DNA of 13,184 bases, taken from Ktedonobacterales bacterium (GTDB lineage Bacteria; Chloroflexota; Ktedonobacteria; Ktedonobacterales; JADMIN01). Positions 6,801 to 12,439 of this stretch are shown one piece after another. The stretch is taken from the NCBI GenBank assembly GCA_015478575.1, contig JADMIN010000020.1, positions 1 through 13,184 on the forward strand, written 5' to 3'. The position numbers and the translations under genes are program-made. A model generated the notes under the pieces. The model saw only the letters and a list, made by a program, of their open reading frames with translations. It did not search any database and was not told the origin of the DNA. Every line of letters starts with the position of its first letter. Position 1 is the stretch's first letter.

Positions 6801-7974
6801 CGTTGGTCGCCGTGGCTGTGGCGTTGGCAGGCGCGTCCTGATGAATGTTCTGATCGGTCGTGTTGGTCGTCGTGTTGATCGCGGTCTGGTCGCCCGAACC
6901 GAGACCAATGTTGTTGGCCGAGCCGTAGACCTTATCGGTCGAGCTCTGGGACGCGATCTGAACGGGCTTGGCGATGGCAATGGCCGTCGCGTTGTTGTTG
7001 GAACCGCCGCCACACGAGCACCATTCGCTGCCGCTTGTCGCGGTCGCGGTGGCCGTCGTCGGGGCGTCCTGGTGGATGGACTGTGTGGTCGTGTTGGTCG
7101 AGGTGTTGTGCGCGTCTTGCTCGCCACAGCCGCAGCCTAGTCCGACGTTGTGGCTGCTGCCCGACGCCGAAGTGTTCGCGAACTGAGAGGCGATCTGCGT
7201 CGGGGCGGCAATCGCCGTCGCCGAAGCATGACCATTGTAGCTCGTGGCCGTCGCGGTTGCGTTGGTTGGAGCGTACTGGTCAATGTTCTGGTTCGTCGTG
7301 TTGCTGGTGTCGTTGTTCGCATACTGGTCGCCGTTGCCGACGTTGTTTGCCGGATCGTCAACCTTCGTATTCGCGGTCTGGGACGCATTCTGCGTAGGAG
7401 CGGCGACCGCCGTGGCCGAGGCACTGCCTGAGCCATAGTTGATCGCGGTGGCAATCGCCGTGCTCGGAGCTACCTGAACGATAGTCTGAGTCGTCGTGTT
7501 GCTCACGTTGTTGGTCGCGTGCTGATCACCGGAGTTACAGCCGCAGTTCCCAACGTTGGTATTGCTCGCTACGCCATTGGTCCCACTCGCCGACGACTGG
7601 TTGGCATTTTGTTGCGGGGTCGCACCGGACACCGCGGTCGCATTGCCAGTGCCAGAAGTCGCACCGCCCGACGGATGGTTGGTCCGTGGGGAAGTGCCAG
7701 TGGAGCTCGGCCCTACGGCACTTGTGTGTGTCGTGGTCGTGGCCGGAGCAGTGGCATTCGAAGATGCCGTGCTCGGAGTCGCGGTCGCGGTCGTGGAGAC
7801 CGGTGTCGCGCTCTGCACCACTGTGGACGTGGGTTTTGCGCCAGAGGTAGCGGTGGTATTCCCGCTGCCGTTGGCCATTGCCACGCCGGCGAATAGGAAC
7901 GCCAAAGCTAGACCAGCTGAGGCGCCCATAGCCCGCACGAATTGTCCGGTTGACAGTTTCGTGCCTGCGTACAT
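3892..7974 (-). CDS. Giant secreted 13-repeat protein with curlin-like strands and paired cysteines
   Basis: I do not recognise a named family. The 1360-residue product starts MYAGTKLSTG with GAGGAAA (7981-7987) as ribosome binding site. Residues about 13-34 form a signal peptide (hydrophobic core LALAFLFAGVA, probable cleavage after AMA), so it is exported. Residues 36-110 are a Ser/Thr/Ala-rich linker. Residues 111-1226 are 13 degenerate repeats, each of the form NATAIAxAxPxQxASQ, GxAxNxxLG, loop, DQxAxNxTxN, QxIxQxAPxxATAxAxN, loop. The Gln/Asn spacing and alternating Ala/Thr strands resemble curlin repeats, so a beta-solenoid or amyloid-like fibre is likely (inference). All 32 cysteines occur as close CxC, CxxC or CxxxC groups in the loops. 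Residues 1227-1360 are unique, Gly/Leu/Ser-rich. No LPXTG, LysM or S-layer motif is visible. It ends at its own terminator, and a second exported protein gene lies upstream on the same strand. Confidence 0.88.
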   Translation of the reverse strand: MYAGTKLSTGQFVRAMGASAGLALAFLFAGVAMANGSGNTTATSGAKPTSTVVQSATPVSTTATATPSTASSNATAPATTTTHTSAVGPSSTGTSPRTNHPSGGATSGTGNATAVSGATPQQNANQSSASGTNGVASNTNVGNCGCNSGDQHATNNVSNTTTQTIVQVAPSTAIATAINYGSGSASATAVAAPTQNASQTANTKVDDPANNVGNGDQYANNDTSNTTNQNIDQYAPTNATATATSYNGHASATAIAAPTQIASQFANTSASGSSHNVGLGCGCGEQDAHNTSTNTTTQSIHQDAPTTATATATSGSEWCSCGGGSNNNATAIAIAKPVQIASQSSTDKVYGSANNIGLGSGDQTAINTTTNTTDQNIHQDAPANATATATNDAFGFGNQQSATAVAIAQPSQIAVQGALNIVTGSANNYALGFGCECLFSDHGSQTAINTTTNETDQDITQNGHSDATATATNDAFGFGNHQYATAIAVAAPKQSASELSAAYVSGIATNVGLGGNTDQFAFNVTTNSGDDTQTIDQHAKSDATADAENSVIGFGNSQRAQATAIADPTQSASERMGFKVTGQAINTDLSSGCSCDSFGYRSQDAENQTYSNNQDNQNITQNAPATVEADAYNNGFGFGLGMWNTNTWQGCGCGQNTWGSFGTNNIQNATAVAAAAPVQRASEAMLVNASGQATNINLSASGPSYQGHENDYGNYVYTGPSQDITQNAGADVTADAENNPSIYCLDICDSLGFGSSSDNVQNATAIATSAPVQTANEVMLDSVSGSAVNIFTGASHSCGCDQWGNDNVQYADNYVESDPSQEITQRAPSDVTAYAYNYPSDSIIWDECGCGSQHGLGSVQNATAIAAAQPIQSASQVYLGNVSGQALNTWLGTSCSCEGFNWGTQDANNDTENYPSQEITQNASLDGNDYGVTADAENWGFGFGGHQQAFAVAVAAPRQLASQFESDKVVGTATNVSLGASSPDQYADNTTYNGESDGGYQTIHQDAPSYVEADAYNYPSLIWVPGDVCGGCGFAGSQNATAIAGAAPVQTASQYQANGVYGSATNLNVGGRCGCDFWNSTYQDAYNTTDNEVNQNIHQDAPAYVYADAENVGLPFFWGCDFGCFGGQQNATAIATAASVQHANQTSLVGLRGQATNVNLSHNCSCGCWWCGSSDQYASNESNNSVDQDLTQHGATDSEAYAYNYPEYFFPWGGNSGCGCGTGSFGQPALASFRANVGNGSTFSAPSLSTPAVLSGLSLNGLGGNWGSSNINLAGDQGLGIKLGLSISNSESLNLPTISQLLHGVSLFGLLHGVVALSLNLSVTTPWVQVATAVAHETPFSVLFSVSQQQGFGPWNGFLL
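4297..7644 (-). repeat. Thirteen degenerate in-frame protein repeats
   Basis: In transcription order, repeat units begin near 7644, 7419, 7224, 6993, 6774, 6528, 6297, 5973, 5691, 5394, 5133, 4860 and 4587, with lengths of about 65-108 codons. Most are too diverged to align well as DNA. Units 4 and 5 still share a stretch of 36 identical bases (6535-6570 and 6781-6816), which suggests later duplication or gene conversion there. Confidence 0.85.
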
Positions 7975-8381
7975 TTCGTGTTTCCTCGTTGTGTGAATTG
8001 CCGTCTATCGGTTATGCCCTGTGAAATCCCCAACAGGGCGGATCCGGGTATCGTCTCTGGCTCGAATAGCCCAAGAGAGGTCCCCGCCTTGCGTGTCCCT
8101 GAGGTGGGTCACGTGCTCTCTGGCGGGTATCGGTGGTGGCGCACGGAGGCCCGCGGGGCCTGGTGGCCAGCGCAATGCTGGTAAACATGGAAGTGCTTCC
8201 TCTGGGTGGCGTGCGGCGCGCCCGTGCTGCCCTCGTTGGGCCTGCGATGGGGTGCGGTGCGACGCGGTAGGCTGAGTGGGGCTTAAGCTGCGAAGCCTGA
8301 GCGCGACTTCAGCGTGAGTAAGAGCGAATCCAGGGGAGAGACAGTGAGCAGCCACAACGGCGCTCAGGCCTCAGGACGCTC
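7975..8381 (-). other. Non-coding 407-nt gap with structured leader upstream of the giant repeat gene
   Basis: No gene is seen. On the minus strand the gap holds successive small hairpins: 8167-8181 (CCAGC/GCTGG), 8147-8161 (AGGCCC/GGGCCT) and 8054-8078. A leader stem (8084-8088 with 8037-8041) and an inverted repeat (8016-8022 with 8033-8039) share bases. No convincing promoter could be assigned. The 9-mer CGGGTATCG occurs twice (plus strand 8045-8053 and 8124-8132). Confidence 0.5.
8016..8088 (-). promoter_or_regulatory. Structured leader element with alternative pairings
   Basis: Read on the minus strand, GGCGG (8088-8084) can pair with CCGCC (8041-8037), enclosing an imperfect hairpin (TCTCT + GGCT / AGCC + AGAGA, 8078-8054). 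The downstream arm overlaps an inverted repeat, GCCCTGT (8039-8033) with ACAGGGC (8022-8016). The two pairings therefore exclude each other, and the second lies about 30 nt before the ribosome binding site. This resembles a switch, but no known riboswitch consensus was recognised. Confidence 0.3.
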
Positions 8382-9764
8382 TCACCAAGGAGGAAGCTGG
8401 ATGGAGACGCTTATTCCAGACGGCATGAGGAAGGAGTGCATATAGAGCACCCGCCAGGAGGCCCCAGCGGGCAACTCGAAGAAGGGGAGCACGGCACCAG
8501 GAGCGTCCGAGGTGACGGGATTGCTGGTGCCGGTGGAAGAAGAGGCCCCCATTGAGAACGTGCCCAGACCCGACTCCGAAGGTTGATCCGCCGGAAGAGA
8601 TGGGAAGGACGCTTCATTGGAGGCGGTAGTCGCTGCTGTGGAGACGCTTGTAGGATGCGCCTGAGTGGATGTCGTCGCGGCTTGTGGCGCCGACGACGCG
8701 ACATGCCACGTGCTATGCCAGATGGGCGTAGCGGTATGGTCCGCGGCCACACCTCGACTCGTCGCCGGTGGCGTCGTGGTGACGATAGGCAGCAGCGTCA
8801 CCGGCGCGCTCAGATGCGCGGATGTCGCCGCGGGATCGCTCAGGGGGTCCGGCGTCGTCTTTGTCGCGGCGGTGCCGGTCGTTGATGCGCCAGTGCCCGT
8901 CGTGCCGGTCGCGGTGTCATTATCAGTGTTCGTCTGGCCGCCGGTCGTTGTGCTACAGGCGGGTGTCGCGACGGTCGAAGGCTTTGGTGTGACAGCGACA
9001 GCGGCGTGTGCGTTTGCCGCGGGGGTGCAGGTGCCGGTCGTCGTGCCGCCGGTGCCCGTGCCGCCGGTGCCCGTGCCGCCGGTGCCCGTGCCGCTGGTGC
9101 CCGTGCCGCTGGTGCCCGTGCCGCCGGTGCCCGTGCCGCCGGTCGTCGTGCCGGTGGTCGTGCCCGTCGTCGTGCCCGTGCCGCCAGTGGTCGTGCCTGT
9201 CGTGCTACCCGTGCCGGTGCTGGTGCCGGTTGTCGTGCCCGTGCCGGTGCCGCCAGTGGTCGTGCCGGTGCCGCCAGTGGTCGTGCCGGTGGTGGTACTT
9301 GTGCTACCCGTGCCAGTCGTGGTGCCGGTCGTGGTCGTATCCGTGTCGGTGTGTGTATCAGAATCGTGAGATGTATCTGTCGCCTGATCCGTATGTGTGG
9401 TGGTGGTGGTGGTGGAGTCAGCGGTCGTCGTTCCGGCAGTCTCGGTCTTGGGGGTCTTCGTCTTCGCGGCGGCCTTCGCCGTGCCCGTTTTGGTCGTCTT
9501 CGGGGCCGCCACTCCTGGCGTTTCAATCGAGACGGTGACGGTAGTGGGAACAACACTGATCTTGGTCGTGACTTGGACCGTTGTCCCGGTGGTGGTGGCT
9601 GTGGCTGAGGCGTGAACCGATCCGGTCGTGCTGGATGGTGAAACGGTATCGAGCGGAGCGGCGCTGGCATGGCCTCCTGATGTGAGGAACGCCGCGACGA
9701 CGCCCACGAAGAGGCCGATGGCCATCATGAAGATCGAGAGTATTCCCCGGCGGAACATCCCCAT
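8382..9764 (-). CDS. Secreted Thr/Gly-rich low-complexity protein
   Basis: Function is not recognised. The start ATG at 9764 is preferred because GGAG (9774-9771) lies 6 nt before it, giving 460 residues (MGMFRRGILS...). An ATG at 9776 or a TTG at 9812 would add 4 or 16 residues. Residues 1-35 form a signal peptide: two arginines, hydrophobic core ILSIFMMAIGLFVGVVAAFL, probable cleavage after HASA. Residues about 36-140 are Thr/Ala/Lys/Asp-rich. Residues about 142-246 are almost wholly Thr and Gly (GTTTGG, GTGTGG), encoded partly by a 15-nt tandem repeat. Residues 247-400 are Thr/Ala/Ser/Pro-rich with only two cysteines (246 and 270). The C-terminus is less simple and hydrophobic, with LPFFELPAGASWRVLYMHSF. 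Dense Thr suggests O-glycosylation or a wall-spanning stalk (inference). It lies 407 nt upstream of the giant repeat gene on the same strand. Confidence 0.8.
   Translation of the reverse strand: MGMFRRGILSIFMMAIGLFVGVVAAFLTSGGHASAAPLDTVSPSSTTGSVHASATATTTGTTVQVTTKISVVPTTVTVSIETPGVAAPKTTKTGTAKAAAKTKTPKTETAGTTTADSTTTTTTHTDQATDTSHDSDTHTDTDTTTTGTTTGTGSTSTTTGTTTGGTGTTTGGTGTGTTTGTSTGTGSTTGTTTGGTGTTTGTTTGTTTGGTGTGGTGTSGTGTSGTGTGGTGTGGTGTGGTTTGTCTPAANAHAAVAVTPKPSTVATPACSTTTGGQTNTDNDTATGTTGTGASTTGTAATKTTPDPLSDPAATSAHLSAPVTLLPIVTTTPPATSRGVAADHTATPIWHSTWHVASSAPQAATTSTQAHPTSVSTAATTASNEASFPSLPADQPSESGLGTFSMGASSSTGTSNPVTSDAPGAVLPFFELPAGASWRVLYMHSFLMPSGISVSIQLPPW
9043..9147 (-). repeat. 15-nt tandem repeat within the Thr/Gly-rich gene
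   Basis: The plus-strand unit GTGCCGCCGGTGCCC is repeated head to tail six times plus a diverged seventh copy; copies four and five carry a C-to-T change. It encodes a Gly/Thr pentapeptide run (the variant gives Ser) on the minus strand. Unit length is a multiple of three, so copy-number change keeps the frame. Related Gly/Thr codons continue to about 9345. Confidence 0.85.
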
Positions 9765-9840
9765 CGCGATCTCCATATTCACTACGTAAACGCCTGGACC
9801 CCATTGGCCCAAACACCACGATACCTCAACGGACCGCTCA

Positions 9841-9862
9841 CTACCCTGATTGATCAGGGTAG
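9841..9862. promoter_or_regulatory. Perfect 10-bp-arm palindrome, possible operator
   Basis: CTACCCTGAT (9841-9850) and ATCAGGGTAG (9853-9862) are exact inverted copies separated by TG. The site lies 77 nt upstream of the preferred start of the Thr/Gly-rich gene, just downstream of a possible -10 box. No T-run follows on either strand, so a regulator binding site or a 5' mRNA hairpin is more likely than a terminator. Confidence 0.5.
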
Positions 9863-9871
9863 CGCCGCTCT

Positions 9872-9877
9872 ATTAGA
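9872..9877 (-). promoter_or_regulatory. Possible -10 box of the Thr/Gly-rich gene
   Basis: On the minus strand TCTAAT (9877-9872) matches five of six -10 consensus positions. No good -35 box is found 16-18 bp upstream. If used, transcription would begin near 9865, so the palindrome at 9841-9862 would overlap the first transcribed bases. Confidence 0.25.
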
Positions 9878-10045
9878 GAGATGGTCTGCCTGTGCGTTGC
9901 TGTCTCTGCTCGCGCACCCTGTCTGAGACATGGGACGCCAGAGGAAAGGGCGAGTTCACGCATCCAGCATAGCTATCCACAGTGGACGGCAGGTAACGTC
10001 ACGGTTGTGATCCGGTTGCGATCCGCGAAATCTCGCTGTCGTGGG

Positions 10046-10063
10046 CGCATCTCATGAGATGCG
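10046..10063. repeat. Perfect 18-bp palindrome
   Basis: CGCATCTCATGAGATGCG reads the same on both strands with no spacer. It lies between two gene ends with no clear promoter beside it. It has the form of a dimeric regulator site, but no regulator is encoded nearby. Confidence 0.4.
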
Positions 10064-10188
10064 GAGCACCCCGCGCACGATAGACCGCGCCGCTCTCCCT
10101 ACTCGCCTCCCCGTAAGACGCACGCGGGGAAGTATGCGTATTGCGGCGACCTGACGCCAGTTCACTCTGTGAGTCCACGCATGTATCG

Positions 10189-10221
10189 TGCGTTGGGTCC
10201 GCGCCGCAGCGCTCCAACGCA
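10189..10221 (-). terminator. Compound hairpin downstream of the formyltransferase gene
   Basis: TGCGTTGG (10189-10196) pairs with CCAACGCA (10214-10221), and GCGC (10201-10204) pairs with GCGC (10209-10212) inside. It lies 120 nt past the stop of the minus-strand formyltransferase gene. No T-run follows, so a terminator role is tentative. Confidence 0.3.
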
Positions 10222-10340
10222 TCAACACTGGTAGTATACCGAGGGATAGATCGGGCGTGGAGTAGGAGCCGCGTGATGATCTGGTTACGAATGCCAGGTC
10301 CTAGGCCGCGGCTTCACTACCCGTGGCTCCGGTCGCCTGA

Positions 10341-11303
10341 TCAGCACCTCACATCAGCGACGAGACGGGCATGGAAGATGCCGGGTGCGCACCGCAGCCA
10401 CATCTCATCGCCCTCTTGGCGCCAGGGCGTGTCCAGCCTACCAGTAGGATCATAGCCCAGGCTGGCGGCCACGCGGAAGGTGCTGTCCCCCGCTCTGATG
10501 CGCAGTGGCTGGCCACGCCCAACCAGCCCACACACGAAGCGATGCGCCCAGCGCGCCGAGCGCTCAGGGTTCAGTACATAATCCGCCGCCACCGGCCAGG
10601 GATAGGTGGTGGCGGCGGCCTCATCCTGGGGCACAAGCGGTGTCGTGTCCGTGGCGAGCGCCTGAACGGCCTGGGCCAGCAACTCGCCCCCAACCTCGGC
10701 GCATTGCCGCTCCAGCGCGACCTCGCCGATGCCCTCCGCCACCGGCAGCATCCGCTGCGCGATGAGTGGGCCAGCGTCCAGCCGCTCATCCATGCGGTGA
10801 ATGGTCACGCCGGTCGTCTCGTCACCGCGCCAGAAGGTCCAGAAGAGCGGATCAGGGCCACGGTTATCAGGCAAGAGCGACGGGTGGACATTGAGGCAGC
10901 CCAGCCGGGTCAGCCGCAACAAGGCCAGCGGAATGCGCCAGGGGAAACAGGCAACACAGAGCGCGTCGGGTGCGTAGGCGGCCAGCGCCGCGACGGTGCG
11001 CGGGTCGGCCAGCCGTGACACCTCTAGGATGGGGATCTTCCGCTCGGCGGCGACCCGCACGATGGTCTGCTCCAGCGGCGCGCCAAGCAGCGGCAGCGGC
11101 ACCCGGCGCGCGGCGGCCATCCCAGCGGGCGCCCGTGGCACCACCGGCGGCGCATCCGGTGGCAGCGGCCGCCCTACCAGCCGAGCCGGCGCGGGCATCA
11201 CCACCGCGCGCACGCTGATGCCTGCGCGCAGGAGCGCCTCCAGCGGCGGACGCGAGAAGGCGCCCGCCATACCGAGATACACAACCGCGAGCTTCGGCGG
11301 CAT
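10341..11303 (-). CDS. Formyltransferase family protein (Fmt-like)
   Basis: The 320-residue product belongs to the 10-formyltetrahydrofolate-dependent formyltransferase superfamily. The fold starts with LAVVYLGMAGAFS. The catalytic segment is LNVHPSLLPDNRGPDPLFW, with Asn138 and His140. It is followed by GDETTGVTIHRMDERLDAGP, with Asp176, the third catalytic residue of the family. Residues 240-320 form a separate C-terminal domain (QPLRIRAGDSTFRVA). Length matches methionyl-tRNA formyltransferase, but RGPDP differs from the usual RGAAPI and no def gene is adjacent, so the acceptor could be a sugar nucleotide or another amine. AAGGAGG (11320-11314) lies 10 nt before the ATG. It starts 75 nt after the metallo-hydrolase gene on the same strand, probably in one transcript. 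Confidence 0.82.
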   Translation of the reverse strand: MPPKLAVVYLGMAGAFSRPPLEALLRAGISVRAVVMPAPARLVGRPLPPDAPPVVPRAPAGMAAARRVPLPLLGAPLEQTIVRVAAERKIPILEVSRLADPRTVAALAAYAPDALCVACFPWRIPLALLRLTRLGCLNVHPSLLPDNRGPDPLFWTFWRGDETTGVTIHRMDERLDAGPLIAQRMLPVAEGIGEVALERQCAEVGGELLAQAVQALATDTTPLVPQDEAAATTYPWPVAADYVLNPERSARWAHRFVCGLVGRGQPLRIRAGDSTFRVAASLGYDPTGRLDTPWRQEGDEMWLRCAPGIFHARLVADVRC

Positions 11304-11378
11304 AACGCTTCTTCCTCCTTGCCACTCGCCGACGCGCAGAGAGGGGCCGCGTGGGGAGCGGCGCGCGGTGATGTGGCC

Positions 11379-12146
11379 CTACGCGCCAGCAGTGGCATCA
11401 GCGCGCAGGAGGATGCTGAACCCGTCGAAGGGGTGCTTGCGCGCCAGCTGATCGCCAGGAAATGGCTCGCTCACTGAATGACCAGCGAGTGCCTGATCCA
11501 GGCCCGCGAGCACACGCCGCGCCAACTCCGGTGATTGCGGTGTCGCCTCATGTCCGCCGTAGAGCGCCGAAATATCCGCGCCCGCGATGCGTTCCAGCGA
11601 CCGACGCCAGAGGGTGAGGTCGGCATCGGCGGTCTGCATCCACATCGTGCCCGCATAACACACATCCGCGCAGAAGAGCCAGCCAGTGGCCGCATCCAGC
11701 AGGCTGACGTGGCCAGGTGAGTGGCCCGGCGTGTGCCAGACTACCAGCGACCTACCGCCCAGATCAATCACCTCGCCCTCTTCCAGCGTCGCGGTCGGGG
11801 GCGCCGCGCGGATGTGCGTGACGCCTTCGACATCGTACGCTTCCCCCAGGCGATCGGCTTCGAGCGGATGGATGCGGCGGTCGGCGAACTGATACGCGCC
11901 GCCGATGTGGTCCCAGTGGCTGTGGGTCGAGAGGCTGATGAGGGGCAGCGGCGTGAGGGCGCGGCACGTGGCGGCCAAGTCGCCGATGCCCATCCCCGCG
12001 TCAATGATCGCGGCGCGCTCCCGCCCCGCGACCAGATATAGGTTGACCGTGATCACGTCGAAGCTGGGCGCGACGCGGCCAATCAGCTCCTGGAGCGCCC
12101 AGACGCCCGGCCCGATGCGCTGAGAGGTGAACCATGCGCCATCCAT
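11379..12146 (-). CDS. Metallo-beta-lactamase-fold hydrolase
   Basis: The 255-residue product has the two-metal site of glyoxalase II-like hydrolases. Residues visible are the HxHxDH motif THSHWDHIGG (His75, His77, Asp79, His80), HTPGHSPGH (138-146), the bridging Asp161 in FCADVCY, and His199 in YGGHE. These enzymes hydrolyse thioesters, lactones or phosphoesters in the cytoplasm; the substrate cannot be told from sequence alone. The ATG at 12146 is chosen because AAGGGG lies 8 nt upstream and the conserved region begins soon after. The frame extends 43 codons further up to 12275, but that Arg-rich stretch looks non-coding. No signal peptide is visible. The formyltransferase gene follows after 75 nt. 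Confidence 0.88.
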   Translation of the reverse strand: MDGAWFTSQRIGPGVWALQELIGRVAPSFDVITVNLYLVAGRERAAIIDAGMGIGDLAATCRALTPLPLISLSTHSHWDHIGGAYQFADRRIHPLEADRLGEAYDVEGVTHIRAAPPTATLEEGEVIDLGGRSLVVWHTPGHSPGHVSLLDAATGWLFCADVCYAGTMWMQTADADLTLWRRSLERIAGADISALYGGHEATPQSPELARRVLAGLDQALAGHSVSEPFPGDQLARKHPFDGFSILLRADATAGA

Positions 12147-12181
12147 GCCGAGCGCCCCTTCCTGGTGGAGACATTCCCGCC

Positions 12182-12197
12182 TGCCGGCGTCCCGGCA
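12182..12197 (-). promoter_or_regulatory. Leader hairpin upstream of the metallo-hydrolase gene
   Basis: TGCCGG (12182-12187) pairs with CCGGCA (12192-12197) around a 4-nt loop, about 35-50 nt before the start codon. It is probably in the 5' leader. A weak TTGCGC/TACGCT pair lies upstream but is not a convincing promoter. Confidence 0.3.
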
Positions 12198-12278
12198 TCT
12201 CTGCCGCAAGCGTAGCGCACGGCGGCGCGGCGCGCAAGGGGTATCCGTGAGCTTTACCGAGGCCTGAACGGCCACCGA

Positions 12279-12398
12279 TCACGGCCCATTTGCCAGGTCA
12301 GCCGCCAACGCCTTGGCCGCGAGCGGGGGAAAGTCCGGACGTTCCTCACGCCGGTTGTTGAGCAACTTATCAATCACCTGTGTCACGTCCCGGCTCAT
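12279..12398 (-). CDS. Doubtful small ORF, 39 residues
   Basis: A short frame starting MSRDVTQVIDKLLNNRREER ends at 12279, between the metallo-hydrolase and the membrane-protein genes. An earlier ATG at 12437 would give 52 residues (MVYLRLIHLRVKE...). The predicted product is charged, with a helix-like start and a Pro-rich middle. About three quarters of third codon positions are G or C, as in the real genes. No good ribosome binding site precedes either start and no family is recognised. Without it, 12147-12502 is a 356-nt gap with only the leader hairpin at 12182-12197 and the inverted repeat at 12440-12496. Confidence 0.28.
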   Translation of the reverse strand: MSRDVTQVIDKLLNNRREERPDFPPLAAKALAADLANGP

Positions 12399-12439
12399 TT
12401 CTTTAACGCGGAGATGGATCAAGCGGAGATACACCATTC

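Larger units (their letters stand above)
9765..10340. other. Non-coding 576-nt region rich in palindromes
   Basis: No credible gene is seen; short ORFs here lack ribosome binding sites and recognisable products. The region holds palindromes at 9841-9862 and 10046-10063, a compound hairpin at 10189-10221, and a short inverted repeat TCCAC-A-GTGGA at 9976-9986. It separates the end of the formyltransferase gene from the start of the Thr/Gly-rich gene, so it should contain the latter's promoter. Confidence 0.55.

Noticed and set aside
5098..7140. Long plus-strand ORF (680 codons) opposite the giant repeat gene
   Set aside because: It mirrors the repeats of the minus-strand gene, lacks a ribosome binding site and starts inside a repeat. 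The minus strand has the signal peptide, ribosome binding site and terminator. Openness follows from biased codon use.
4297..7644. CRISPR array or transposon repeats
   Set aside because: The repeats are in-frame, long and diverged, and encode protein; there are no spacers, transposase or terminal inverted repeats.
7975..8381. c-di-GMP or c-di-AMP riboswitch upstream of the giant gene
   Set aside because: Such switches often control exported proteins, but the conserved cores I know for the GEMM and ydaO families are not present.
8665..9369. Plus-strand Val/Pro-rich ORF opposite the Thr/Gly-rich gene
   Set aside because: Its Val-Pro pattern is the complement of Thr/Gly codons and it has no start signals.
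9765..9812. Upstream TTG start for the Thr/Gly-rich protein
   Set aside because: No ribosome binding site, and it would put 16 extra residues before the signal peptide. The ATG at 9764 has GGAG at ideal spacing.
9973..9981. DnaA-box-like CTATCCACA
   Set aside because: A single imperfect box without an AT-rich stretch, dnaA or dnaN does not support an origin.
1075..12181. Shared 10-mer GGCGGGAATG in the rpsP and metallo-hydrolase leaders
   Set aside because: A 10-base match between two places in a GC-rich 13-kb window is expected by chance, and the surrounding hairpins differ.
12147..12275. 43-codon N-terminal extension of the metallo-hydrolase
   Set aside because: It is Arg-rich, unlike the family, and contains the leader hairpin; the ATG at 12146 has a ribosome binding site.
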